A stretch of DNA of 64,000 nucleotides, taken from assembly GCA_045640565.1 (NCBI GenBank), contig JAZUFG010000076.1:5799-69798 (forward strand), read 5' to 3'. This DNA is from RGIG3159 sp045640565 (GTDB lineage: Bacteria > Bacillota > Clostridia > Oscillospirales > Oscillospiraceae). Position numbers and translations under genes: made by a program. Below, in pieces: positions 1 through 8,678 of the stretch. The number at the start of each line of letters is the position of its first letter. Positions within the stretch are counted from its first letter, which is position 1. A model generated the notes under the pieces. That model searched no databases. It was not told the origin of the DNA and saw only the letters and a program-made list of their open reading frames with translations.

Positions 1-2238
1 CCGGAAGACTACCAGTCTCGGATATTTGTAAGGAGCCGTGTGCTTTTTGACATAATTCTGGATCTCCGCCACCAGCGCATCATCCCCGGTCTTGCCGTCC
101 ACAAGCACAATGCTGGCCTTGACGACCTGACCCCGGACGGGATCCGGAGCCGCGCTGACGCCGCACTCCAGAACATAGGGCAGCTCCATGATGACGGATT
201 CGATCTCAAAGGGCCCGATGCGATAGCCGGAGGACTTGATAACATCGTCCTTCCTTCCCACATACCAGAAGAAGCCGTCCTCGTCCTTCCAGGCAAGGTC
301 GCCGGTATGGTAGAAGCCGTCATGCCAGGTATCCGCAGTGGCCTCTTCGTTATTATAATAGCGCACTGCAAGCCCGCAGGGAAGCCCCTTGCTGATATTT
401 ACACAAATTTCTCCGGTTTCGCCGGCGGCAACAGGCTTGCCGTCCGGGTCCAGGATAGCGATATCGTAGACGGGAACAGGCTTGCCCATGGAGCCCACCT
501 TGTGAGGCGCACCCAACATGTTGCCGATCATCATGGTGCTCTCGGACTGGCCGAAGCCCTCCATGATCCGAAGCCCCGTTGCTTTCTCGAACTGCCTGTA
601 AACCTCGGGGTTCAAGGCCTCACCGGCAGTGGTCATATGCTTGACGGAAGAGAAATCGTATTTGGTTATATCCTGCTTTACCATCATGCGGAGCATGGTG
701 GGAGGCGCACAGAAGGTAGTGATCTTATACTTGGCAAAGAGGGGAAGGATCTTTTCCGCATCAAAACGGTCAAAGTCGTAAACGAAGGTTGCCGCCTCAC
801 AAAGCCACTGGCCATAGAGCTTTCCCCACATGGCCTTCGCCCACCCTGTATCCGAAATGGTAAAGTGGAGGCCCTCGGAATCCACGGTATGCCAATACTT
901 TGCCGTGTGGAAATGGCCCAGAGGATACTTGTAGTTATGGGCAGCAATCTTGGGATAGCCGGAGGTGCCGGAAGTGAAGAACATCAGCATGAGGTCTTCG
1001 CCGCCGGGAGCATTTTCCGTGCGCTTGAAGTGGGTGCTGAAAAGGGAATATTCCTCGTTGAAATCCCGCCAGCCTTCCCGCTGGCCGTTGACAATAATTT
1101 TATTTTTCAGGCCGCTGTAGCTCTCGGCAGCCTTATCCACCTGCGCAGCGGTGTCCCCATCTGCCGTACAGATAACCGTGCTGATTCCCGCAGCCTTGAA
1201 ACGGTATGCAAAATCGTGATCCAGAAGCTGATTGGTGGCAGGAATGGCAATGGCGCCCAGCTTGTTGAGGCCCAACATGCAGAACCAGAACTGATAATGC
1301 CTCTTGAGCACCAGCATGACCCGGTCTCCCGGCCGAATGCCCATGGACTTGAAATAGTTGGCGCAGCGGGAGGACTCCTTCTTCATATCGGAGAAGGTAA
1401 AACGCCTCTCCTCCATATCCTTGGAGAGCCAGAGCATGGCAAGCTTATCCGGCTCTCTCTTGCCCAGCTCGTCCACCAGATCGAAGGCGAAATTGAAATG
1501 TTCGGTATTCTTGAAGTGAATGGAGGTCGGCGTTCCGTTTTTATCCTCCTCCACATCGATATACCTGTGCCAGATACGCTCCTTGGTATCCTGAACAGCC
1601 GTCTTCTTCTCCTGAATGATGGGCGTGCTGGAAAGCTCCGGAATCGGCTTTCCCTCGGGGTTGAGGACGATCGCATAGAAAATGCAGTCCCGGCCGTCAA
1701 CGGCGATCATACCGTGGGGCGTGTCGGAGTTGAAATAGATGCTGTCCCCTGCCCGCAGGACCTCTGCGTGGTCACCGACCTGGACCTTCAGAGCGCCCTC
1801 AACGATGATGTCGCACTCCTGGCCCTCATGCTGGGTCAGTTCAATCGGCCTTGCCTGCGCCGCCTCATCATAGATGCTGCGGACATAAAGAGGCTCTGCA
1901 ATACGGTTGCGGAAGGAATAGGCCAGGTTATAGTAGGTCATTCCGTGGGCCTGAGAAATCTTCTGGCCGTTTCCGAAACGGGTCACGGTGTAGGACTTCA
2001 GCTTCGGGCTGTGGCCTTCAATGATATCCGTGACATTGACGCCCAGAGCATTTGCGCAGCGATAGATAAAGGTAAAGTTCAGATCCCTCTCTCCGGACTC
2101 GCAGGCAATATATTCTTCTGCCGTTGTGCCGGCTTTAGCCGCAATTTCTTCTACGGAAAGGCCTTCCAGCTCCCGAAGGGTCCGGATTCTTCCGGCCATT
2201 TCTTTTATTTGAACATTCAGTTCCTTGATTTCTGACAT
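1..2238 (-). CDS. HTH-cupin-acyl-CoA synthetase fusion, copy 2 (3' end cut by window edge)
   Basis: Three modules are visible in the 746 codons present. An XRE-type helix-turn-helix lies at about residues 10-70, a small cupin barrel at about 100-185, and an ANL-superfamily acyl-CoA synthetase from about 240 onward. The synthetase shows the ATP-binding motif TSGTSGYPKI, and its last visible residues match the stretch just before the catalytic-lysine motif of the next gene. About ten to twenty residues should lie beyond base 1. The start at 2238 follows a TGAGGAGT ribosome binding site. The upstream neighbour (2266..4536) has the same architecture and long stretches of near-identical DNA, so this is a tandem duplication. 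As an enzyme it should activate a short or medium carboxylic acid with ATP and CoA; the substrate is unknown. The fused DNA-binding and cupin modules suggest that it may also act as a regulator, which is inference. Confidence 0.88.
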   Translation of the reverse strand, partial: MSEIKELNVQIKEMAGRIRTLRELEGLSVEEIAAKAGTTAEEYIACESGERDLNFTFIYRCANALGVNVTDIIEGHSPKLKSYTVTRFGNGQKISQAHGMTYYNLAYSFRNRIAEPLYVRSIYDEAAQARPIELTQHEGQECDIIVEGALKVQVGDHAEVLRAGDSIYFNSDTPHGMIAVDGRDCIFYAIVLNPEGKPIPELSSTPIIQEKKTAVQDTKERIWHRYIDVEEDKNGTPTSIHFKNTEHFNFAFDLVDELGKREPDKLAMLWLSKDMEERRFTFSDMKKESSRCANYFKSMGIRPGDRVMLVLKRHYQFWFCMLGLNKLGAIAIPATNQLLDHDFAYRFKAAGISTVICTADGDTAAQVDKAAESYSGLKNKIIVNGQREGWRDFNEEYSLFSTHFKRTENAPGGEDLMLMFFTSGTSGYPKIAAHNYKYPLGHFHTAKYWHTVDSEGLHFTISDTGWAKAMWGKLYGQWLCEAATFVYDFDRFDAEKILPLFAKYKITTFCAPPTMLRMMVKQDITKYDFSSVKHMTTAGEALNPEVYRQFEKATGLRIMEGFGQSESTMMIGNMLGAPHKVGSMGKPVPVYDIAILDPDGKPVAAGETGEICVNISKGLPCGLAVRYYNNEEATADTWHDGFYHTGDLAWKDEDGFFWYVGRKDDVIKSSGYRIGPFEIESVIMELPYVLECGVSAAPDPVRGQVVKASIVLVDGKTGDDALVAEIQNYVKKHTAPYKYPRLVVFR

Positions 2239-2265
2239 ATTTACTCCTCAATCACCGAAGCGGAA

Positions 2266-4536
2266 TTAAAGCCTTGAGCGCTGAATCTTCCCGTTGACCG
2301 TCTTAGGCAGAGAATCGCAGAAGGTCACGATACGGGGATATTTGTAGGGAGCCGTGTTCTTCTTGACATAGTCCTGGATCTCTTTTGCCAGGGCATCGCT
2401 GGGAACCGTTCCCTTCGTAAGCACAATGCTGGCCTTGACTACCTGACCCCGGACGGGATCGGGAGCAGCGCTGACGCCGCATTCCAGAACATAGGGCAGC
2501 TCCATGATGACGGACTCGATCTCAAAGGGCCCGATGCGATAACCGGAGGATTTGATGACATCGTCCTTCCTTCCCACATACCAGAAGAAACCGTCTTCAT
2601 CCTTCCAGGCAAGGTCGCCGGTATGATAGTAGCCGTCGTGCCATACTGCCGCTGTGGCTTCCGGATCATTATAAAAGTTTTTGAAGAGGCCGCAGGGAAC
2701 CCGCTCCGAGGTTTTCACCACGATTTCGCCGGGCTCACCGGTATTGGCGGGTTTTCCTTCTTTATCCAGAAGCTCAATATCGTAAACCGGCGTGGGCTTG
2801 CCCATGGAACCGATCTTATGGGTGCCGCCGATCAGGTTGCCGATTGCCAGGGTGAGCTCGGTCTGGCCGAAGCCCTCCATGATCTGCAGACCCGTGGCCT
2901 TTTCAAACTGGCGGTAAACCTCGGGATTCAGGGCTTCGCCGGCCGTTGTCATGTGGACAACGGAGGAGAAATCATACTTGCTGATATCCTCCCGAATCAT
3001 CATGCGGAGCATGGTGGGAGGCGCACAGAAGGTAGTGATCTTATACTTGGCAAAGAGGGGAAGGATATCCGCGGCGTCAAAACGGTCAAAATCGTAGGTG
3101 AAGACCGCCGACTCGCAGAGCCACTGTCCATAGAGCTTTCCCCAAAGGGCTTTGCCCCAGCCCGTATCGGAGATAGTAAAGTGGAGACCGCCGTCCATAA
3201 CGCCGTGCCAATACTTGGCGGTAACGAAATGGCTCAGAGCATACTTGTAGGAGTGCTCCACGATCTTGGGATAGCCGGAGGTGCCCGAGGTAAAGAACAT
3301 GATCATGGTATCATCGCCGCAGGGCGTGTTCTCTGTGCGGTAGAAGTGGGCACTGTACATATCAAACTCATCGTCAAAGGAATGCCAACCTTGGCGCTTT
3401 TCTCCGACGAGGATCTTGGTCTCCAGCGTGGGGCAGTTTGCCTCAACAGACTCAACAGCTTCGGCCACACCGTCCCGGCAGGTGGCGATGATTGCCTTAA
3501 TGCCTGCGGACTTGAAACGGTATTCGAAGTCGTGGGGCTGGAGCTGGCTTGTGGCGGGAATTGCCACAGCGCCGAGCTTGTGCAGACCGAGGATGGCAAA
3601 CCAGAACTGGTAATGCCGCTTGAGGACCACCAGAACCCGGTCACCCTTGGAAATGCCCAGGGCCTTGAAATAGTTTGCCGCCTGGTTGGAAGCCCGCTTC
3701 ATATCCTTAAAGGTAAAGCGCCGCTCGTTCTTATCCCGATCCAGATGGATCATGGCCAGCTTTTCGGGTTCCCGCTTGGCAATGCGGTCCACAATATCAA
3801 AGGCAAAATTGAAGCGGTCTTCATGCATGAAGTCGATCTTCTTCAGTGCGCCCTTTTCATCCTCCTCCGTGTGGATGAACTCCGAGCAGACAGGCTTTGT
3901 CTTGGAAGTCTGGGAGTGGAAGAGGGTGTTGCGGATGGCCGTCTCCTTTACCTCCGCGCCGGGAAGCACGATGGCAAGGAAGATGCAGTCCCGCTGGTCC
4001 ACGGCGATCATGCCGTGAGGGGTGGAGGAGTTATAGAGGATGCTGTCGCCCTCACTGAGGTATTCCGTCTTATCCCCCACCACGACCTTGAGCCGACCGC
4101 TGAGAATATAGTCAAATTCCTGGCCGCTGTGGGTAGTGGTATGAACGGGAAGATTCTGAAGCTCCTCCCGGTATTCATAGGTGACATAGTAGGGCTCTGC
4201 AATTTTCTTGTGGAACATGGGGGCGAGGTTCTGGATCTCAATGCCGTCCTCTTTGGCGGTCTCCTGTCCCTGACCCTTGCGGGTCACGGTATAGGAGCTG
4301 AGGCGGGCGCTGCGGCCCTCCAGAATATCGCTCATGCCGATGTTGAAGGCCAGAGAGCATTTGTAGATAAAGGTAAAGGGGAAATCCATTTCTCCCGCTT
4401 CGTATTTGCAATACTCCTCAACAGTTACGCCTGTCTTTTCCGCCATCTCTTCCACGGTAAAGTCGGAGATGTCGCGCATTTCACGAATACGGGCAGCGAT
4501 CTCATGCAATGTATTTGTATTTTCTGCGTTCGGCAT
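2266..4536 (-). CDS. HTH-cupin-acyl-CoA synthetase fusion, copy 1
   Basis: This 756-residue protein has an N-terminal XRE helix-turn-helix (about 8-72), a cupin barrel (about 100-190; motifs HTTTHSGQEFDYILSG and STPHG), and a complete ANL acyl-CoA synthetase (about 240-756). The synthetase carries FFTSGTSGYPKIVEH, GFGQTE, YHTGDLAWKDEDGFFW, GRKDDVIKSSGYRIGP and the catalytic-lysine motif PKTVNGKIQR. It resembles medium-chain or acetyl-type acyl-CoA synthetases. XRE-cupin proteins are normally stand-alone regulators, so fusion to an enzyme is unusual. The start overlaps the stop of the upstream gene by one base (TAATG), with GAGGAGG upstream, which implies translational coupling. It is followed 27 bases downstream by a close paralogue. 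The acid substrate and any DNA target are unknown. Confidence 0.93.
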   Translation of the reverse strand: MPNAENTNTLHEIAARIREMRDISDFTVEEMAEKTGVTVEEYCKYEAGEMDFPFTFIYKCSLAFNIGMSDILEGRSARLSSYTVTRKGQGQETAKEDGIEIQNLAPMFHKKIAEPYYVTYEYREELQNLPVHTTTHSGQEFDYILSGRLKVVVGDKTEYLSEGDSILYNSSTPHGMIAVDQRDCIFLAIVLPGAEVKETAIRNTLFHSQTSKTKPVCSEFIHTEEDEKGALKKIDFMHEDRFNFAFDIVDRIAKREPEKLAMIHLDRDKNERRFTFKDMKRASNQAANYFKALGISKGDRVLVVLKRHYQFWFAILGLHKLGAVAIPATSQLQPHDFEYRFKSAGIKAIIATCRDGVAEAVESVEANCPTLETKILVGEKRQGWHSFDDEFDMYSAHFYRTENTPCGDDTMIMFFTSGTSGYPKIVEHSYKYALSHFVTAKYWHGVMDGGLHFTISDTGWGKALWGKLYGQWLCESAVFTYDFDRFDAADILPLFAKYKITTFCAPPTMLRMMIREDISKYDFSSVVHMTTAGEALNPEVYRQFEKATGLQIMEGFGQTELTLAIGNLIGGTHKIGSMGKPTPVYDIELLDKEGKPANTGEPGEIVVKTSERVPCGLFKNFYNDPEATAAVWHDGYYHTGDLAWKDEDGFFWYVGRKDDVIKSSGYRIGPFEIESVIMELPYVLECGVSAAPDPVRGQVVKASIVLTKGTVPSDALAKEIQDYVKKNTAPYKYPRIVTFCDSLPKTVNGKIQRSRL

Positions 4537-7013
4537 TACAAACCTAACCTCCTCACTGCATCTTCTCTCATTTTATACTTCAGGACCTTGCCGGCTGCAT
4601 TCATGGGGAACGCATCCATAAAGGTGATATATTTCGGAACCTTATGGCGGGCAAGACTTGCCTTGATGAAATCCAGCATCTCATTCTCGCTTACGGACTC
4701 GCCGTCCTTCAGAATGATGCAGGCCATAGCCTCTTCCCCGTATTTCTTATCCGGCACCGCGATCACCTGAACATCCTGAACCTTGGGATGGGTATAGATG
4801 AATTCCTCAATTTCCTTGGGGTAGATATTCTCGCCGCCCCGGATGATCATATCCTTGAGCCGGCCCGTGATACGGTAGCAGCCCTTTTCATCCCGGCAGG
4901 CCAGATCCCCGGAATGGAGCCAGCCTTCGGCATCCACCGTGTCCCGGGTGGCATCGGGCATTTTGTAATAGCCCTTCATGGTATTGTAGCCCCGGGCGCA
5001 GAATTCTCCGTTCTGGCCGTCGGGCAGCTCCGCGCCGGTCTCCGGGTCCACGATCTTGCATTCCACATGGGGGAAAGCATAGCCGACCGTCTCCGTGCGC
5101 AGGTCAAGAGGATCCGTCCAGGCAGACATGGTGTTGCCCGGGGCGGTTTCCGTCTGCCCGTAAACTGACACGATCCCCCGCATATTCATCTCGTCCGGCT
5201 GTGCCGCCCGGCGCATGAGCTCCGGCGGGCAGCCTGCTCCGGCCATAATGCCGGTCCGCATATGCGAAAAATCCGTCTTTCGGTAATCGGGATGATTAAA
5301 CATGGCAATAAACATGGTGGGCACACCGTTGAAGCAGGTGATATGCTCCATGTTGATGCAGGCCAGGGAGGACTTTGCCGAGAAATAGGGCAGCGGGCAA
5401 AGGGTAGTGCCGTGGGTCATGGACGCGGTCATGCTCAGAACCATGCCGAAGCAGTGGAACATGGGCACCTGCAGAAGCATTCTGTCCGCTGTGGAAAGTC
5501 CCATACGGTCCCCGATGCATTTGCCGTTATTCACCACATTATAGTGGGTCAGCATAACGCCCTTGGGAAAGCCGGTGGTCCCGGAGGTATACTGCATGTT
5601 GCAGACATCGTCCGGCTTGACCCGAGCCGCCATCCTTGCCGTCTGCTCCGGAGGAACGCTCTCTGCTCTCTGCATGGCCTGCTCAAAGGTCAGGCAGCCA
5701 TCCTGCCGGAAGCCCACCGTGATAACATTCCGCAGGAAGGGCAAACGGCGGCAGTGGAGGGGTGCGCCCGGGCGGCTCTGGGCGATCTCGGGGCAGAGCT
5801 CATTGATGATCTGCCGGAAGTTGGAGTCCAGGCAGGACTCCACCATGATCAGGGTGTGGGTATCGGACTGGCGGAGAAGATATTCCGCCTCGTGGATCTT
5901 ATAGGCGGTGTTCATGCTCACCAGGACGGCACCGATCCGCCCGGTAGCCCAGAAGGCAATGAACCAGGCGGGAACATTGGTTGCCCAGATGGCAACCTTG
6001 CTTCCGGCTTTCACGCCCAGGGAAACCAGGGCCCGGGCAAAACGGTCCACATCCTCCCGGAACTCCGAATAGGTCCTAGTATAGTCCAGTGTGGTATAGC
6101 GGAAGGCATATTGGTCCGGGAAAGCGTCTGCGACCCGGTCCAGAACCTGAGAAAAGGTCAGGGAGATCAGTTCATCCTTTTTGAAGATATATTCTCCGCT
6201 GCCGTCAAAATTCGGATAATAGCGAGGCCGCTTGCCCCGGGTATTTTCAAAGCGGCTCATGTAATTGATAAAATGCGGGAAAATCAGCTCAGGGTCATTC
6301 AATTCCTGCTCCCAATCGCTCTTCCATTCCAGGGAAAGGAAGCCGTCATAGTTCAGAGAGGAAAGCGCCCGCATGATGTCTTCCATGGGAAGCGTGCCTT
6401 CTCCGGGCAGGGTGTAGGCCCCGTCGTCATTGGAGTCCCGCAGGTGGACATGGCGAATATAGGCGCCCAGATTTGTGACCGTCTCCGAAGGCAGCTCACC
6501 CTTGTGCCGATAGGGATGGTGAACATCCCAAAGCACGCCCAGATTATCGCTGGCAAAACTGTCCAGGAGCTCCCGGAGCATCTTTGTGTTGTGGTAGATG
6601 CCGTTGGTCTTGATGAGCAGGGTGCAGCCCTTCTCCTCCGCATCGGGAATCAGGACATTCAGGCTGCGCCGCACGCCCTCCTCCGTGCCCTCCAGGGCTT
6701 TGACTGCCACATAGGGGCAATCCAATGCCGAGGCAATATTCATCAAATTCCGGACCTGTTCCAGTATATCCGTATCCCCCAACGCGAGGTCCAGAGAACT
6801 ATCCAGGCAGGGGATGGAAAGACCCATGTCGCGAAGCTGACGGGCCGTTGCCGCAATATTATATTTGTGGAGCGCTCCTCCCCTGTCGGTCAGATCCGGC
6901 CGAGCGGAAAGATTATAGAGCTCCACCCCGGCAAAGCCCATTTCCTTTGCATCGGAAGTAAGCTCCTGCCAGTTCAGCCTTTGCCAGCCGCGGGTGTTGA
7001 AGGAAAGCTTCAT
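4536..7013 (-). CDS. Fusion of xylose-isomerase-like TIM barrel with acyl-CoA ligase
   Basis: Residues 1 to about 280 form a sugar-phosphate isomerase/epimerase (AP-endonuclease 2, IolE-like) TIM barrel. Candidate metal ligands are in LWDVHHPYRH, HVHLRDSN and LSLEWKSDWE. From about 290 to 825 there is a complete fatty-acyl-CoA-synthetase-like ANL ligase with YTSGTTGFPKG (near residue 480), VYGQTE, LHSGDLA, GRLKDMIIRGGENIYP and the lysine motif AAGKVLKYKM. Both halves look intact, and there is no stop or internal ribosome binding site between them. The start at 7013 follows GGAGGAAGGAGC and overlaps the upstream gene by four bases (ATGA); the stop overlaps the next start by one base. The gene is therefore tightly coupled within the operon. 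The reaction of the barrel and the acid used by the ligase cannot be told from sequence. Confidence 0.92.
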   Translation of the reverse strand: MKLSFNTRGWQRLNWQELTSDAKEMGFAGVELYNLSARPDLTDRGGALHKYNIAATARQLRDMGLSIPCLDSSLDLALGDTDILEQVRNLMNIASALDCPYVAVKALEGTEEGVRRSLNVLIPDAEEKGCTLLIKTNGIYHNTKMLRELLDSFASDNLGVLWDVHHPYRHKGELPSETVTNLGAYIRHVHLRDSNDDGAYTLPGEGTLPMEDIMRALSSLNYDGFLSLEWKSDWEQELNDPELIFPHFINYMSRFENTRGKRPRYYPNFDGSGEYIFKKDELISLTFSQVLDRVADAFPDQYAFRYTTLDYTRTYSEFREDVDRFARALVSLGVKAGSKVAIWATNVPAWFIAFWATGRIGAVLVSMNTAYKIHEAEYLLRQSDTHTLIMVESCLDSNFRQIINELCPEIAQSRPGAPLHCRRLPFLRNVITVGFRQDGCLTFEQAMQRAESVPPEQTARMAARVKPDDVCNMQYTSGTTGFPKGVMLTHYNVVNNGKCIGDRMGLSTADRMLLQVPMFHCFGMVLSMTASMTHGTTLCPLPYFSAKSSLACINMEHITCFNGVPTMFIAMFNHPDYRKTDFSHMRTGIMAGAGCPPELMRRAAQPDEMNMRGIVSVYGQTETAPGNTMSAWTDPLDLRTETVGYAFPHVECKIVDPETGAELPDGQNGEFCARGYNTMKGYYKMPDATRDTVDAEGWLHSGDLACRDEKGCYRITGRLKDMIIRGGENIYPKEIEEFIYTHPKVQDVQVIAVPDKKYGEEAMACIILKDGESVSENEMLDFIKASLARHKVPKYITFMDAFPMNAAGKVLKYKMREDAVRRLGL

Positions 7014-8425
7014 GCTCCTTCCTCCTCATAGACGATCTTATTCAAGGCATTGATGTACGCCTGAATGGAAGAACCGATGATATCGGTAGATATGCCCCGG
7101 CCGGAATAAAGCTTGCCCTGAGAGCGCAGACGGACCACCGTCTCGCCCATGGCCTCACGGCCCTCTGTGACAGCCTGGATCTGGAAATCATCCAGTTCAT
7201 AATGGCAGCCCACGATCTGCTCGATCGCCAGGAAGGCCGCATCAATAGGGCCGTCACCCAGGCAGAAGCCCTTGCGGACCTGGCCGTTTTTCCGAAGCTG
7301 AACGCAGGCAGTGGAATGGATCACATTGCCGGAATTGATAACAAAGCTCTCCAGCTCATAGCTGGGGGGAACCTGCATGGCCGCAGAAGCGATAATGGCA
7401 TCCAGCTCCCGGGCACTGACATAATCCTTCCGGGAAGCGATTCCGGAGAAGGCCTCAAAGACGCGGCCTGCATCCTCTTCGCTCAGTTCATAGCCCATAC
7501 GGGATGCGGCTTCACACACAGCATGCATATCATCCCGGCTGCTCAGCTGCCAGCCGTCCTCACTGGGACGGACACCGCTGTCAAAGGGGCTGGAACTGCT
7601 CCGGTCGGTGCAGCAGATCCGGTTGATGGCCGCAAGGCCGCGCTGAAGCTCTGTATTCCGCACATGACAGTTCAGTCCGAGATCATCCCCCCGAGCCAGG
7701 AGAACAGCCATCAGCTTATCCAGGGAGGCGCGGGCGCTGCCGCAGGAGCAAACCGTTGCTCCGTCAGCCCCGGCGCGCAGAGCAGAAAGCATGCAGGCAT
7801 CTGCCATAAAGGCAGCATTGGAAGCGGAGACCGTTAGGGAAACGCCTTCGGGCAGGAGAGATTTCACATAGCCGATTTCGGCCGCCATTTCCTCGGGGAG
7901 CATGGTGCCTGCGCTGTCACAGTAGCAAATGACGCCGGCGCCGGCTTCCAGGGCCACAGCAATCAGTTCGGCAAGAAAAGCTCTCTCACAGCGGCCTGCG
8001 TCCTCAGCCACAAAAACCACATCTTCGCAGAGCTCCCGGCAGGCAGCAACCGTATTTTTCACCAGTTCGGGCATTGCGGCCGCCTTCACCCTCAGGGAAT
8101 ACTCCATTCCCACAGGACTCACGGGCATACGGACCATGAGGCGCGGATGCTTGGCATTGCTGAGAGAGGCCCAAAGAGCCGACAGACCATCCGGATCGCC
8201 GACAGGGACATCCACGGCCAAAACGGCAGAGTTCACCGCCATAGCCAGGCTCTTCAAAAGCAAGCTGTCCTTCTTATCGCAGTTCAGCTTGCCGGTCTCA
8301 ATCGCATCCAGGCCAAGCTGGTCCAAAAGCTTCGCCATTTCCAGCTTCTCGCGGAAGCTCAGCTCATGCCCTGCAAAGGAAGCGGCCTCGCCCATTGTTC
8401 TGTCACTGATTCGGATCGTTCTCAT
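7010..8425 (-). CDS. LeuA-like protein with degenerate active site and intact regulatory domain
   Basis: The 471-residue protein has an HMGL/isopropylmalate-synthase TIM barrel followed by an alpha-IPMS allosteric domain (about 350-471; GDGPIDAAF, AVTEGREAMGE, GRGISTDIIG). The barrel lacks the signature residues. The family DTTLRDGEQ motif reads DRTMGEAAS at residue 8 onward, so the catalytic Arg and metal-binding Asp are replaced by Gly and Glu. The HxHND metal motif reads SASNA. This suggests a non-condensing or altered enzyme, or a sensor, rather than a working 2-isopropylmalate or homocitrate synthase. An upstream in-frame ATG at 8473 exists, but the start at 8425 is preferred: it follows GGAAGG and lies just after an intrinsic terminator. 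It is the first large gene of the operon and overlaps the next by four bases. Confidence 0.85.
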   Translation of the reverse strand: MRTIRISDRTMGEAASFAGHELSFREKLEMAKLLDQLGLDAIETGKLNCDKKDSLLLKSLAMAVNSAVLAVDVPVGDPDGLSALWASLSNAKHPRLMVRMPVSPVGMEYSLRVKAAAMPELVKNTVAACRELCEDVVFVAEDAGRCERAFLAELIAVALEAGAGVICYCDSAGTMLPEEMAAEIGYVKSLLPEGVSLTVSASNAAFMADACMLSALRAGADGATVCSCGSARASLDKLMAVLLARGDDLGLNCHVRNTELQRGLAAINRICCTDRSSSSPFDSGVRPSEDGWQLSSRDDMHAVCEAASRMGYELSEEDAGRVFEAFSGIASRKDYVSARELDAIIASAAMQVPPSYELESFVINSGNVIHSTACVQLRKNGQVRKGFCLGDGPIDAAFLAIEQIVGCHYELDDFQIQAVTEGREAMGETVVRLRSQGKLYSGRGISTDIIGSSIQAYINALNKIVYEEEGA

Positions 8426-8438
8426 AGTGATACCTTCC

Positions 8439-8479
8439 AAAAAAAATAGTCCGCACGGTCTTTGTCTGACCATACGGAC
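8439..8479 (-). terminator. Intrinsic terminator (probable attenuator) before the LeuA-like gene
   Basis: A 12-bp stem pairs 8449-8460 with 8468-8479 without mismatch when two G-U pairs are allowed in the minus-strand transcript. The loop has 7 nt, and a run of T interrupted once (TATTTTTTTT) follows. It lies between the leader ORF and the ribosome binding site of the LeuA-like gene. It therefore cannot end an upstream operon and is best read as an attenuator. The loop contains GACAAA, which could pair with TTTGTC near the end of the leader ORF as part of an alternative fold; that pairing is inference. Confidence 0.85.
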
Positions 8480-8520
8480 TTGAACTTGAATCTGGCTTTT
8501 TCAGCTGTTCTCATTCAGTT

Positions 8521-8622
8521 CTAGGCACGACAAAAGGCCTTATTCTCAGACTCTACACCTACGCGCAGAGCCATAATAATAAGGCTAATTACAAGAACCA
8601 GAATGAAGGAAACGGAAATCAT
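8521..8622 (-). CDS. Branched-chain amino-acid-rich leader peptide (33 residues)
   Basis: The small ORF starts with ATG after a TGAGGA ribosome binding site and ends in TAG. Fourteen of residues 2-23 are Ile, Leu or Val, including the run ILVLVI. An inverted repeat (GCCTTATT with AATAAGGC) brackets the second half of the ORF, as expected for a pause hairpin, and a strong terminator follows about 40 bases downstream. Position, size and composition match a ribosome-dependent attenuation leader sensing charged Ile/Leu/Val tRNAs. The alternative is a short hydrophobic membrane peptide, because the same run could form a membrane helix. Its place directly upstream of a LeuA-like gene favours the leader reading. 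Confidence 0.7.
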   Translation of the reverse strand: MISVSFILVLVISLIIMALRVGVESENKAFCRA

Positions 8623-8678
8623 GCTAAATTCCTCACAGCATTCAAACTCAGAGTTGTAACCATTCATTTAACATGTGA

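Noticed and set aside
40..2235. Open frame of 731 codons on the plus strand over the first synthetase gene
   Set aside because: The minus strand encodes a clear homologue of the neighbouring synthetase, with matching start and ribosome binding site. The corresponding plus-strand frames at 2623-4770 and 5262-7031 fail for the same reason.
7010..8425. Calling this gene leuA (2-isopropylmalate synthase)
   Set aside because: The catalytic Arg and the metal-binding Asp and His residues are missing, and no leuB, leuC or leuD is nearby.
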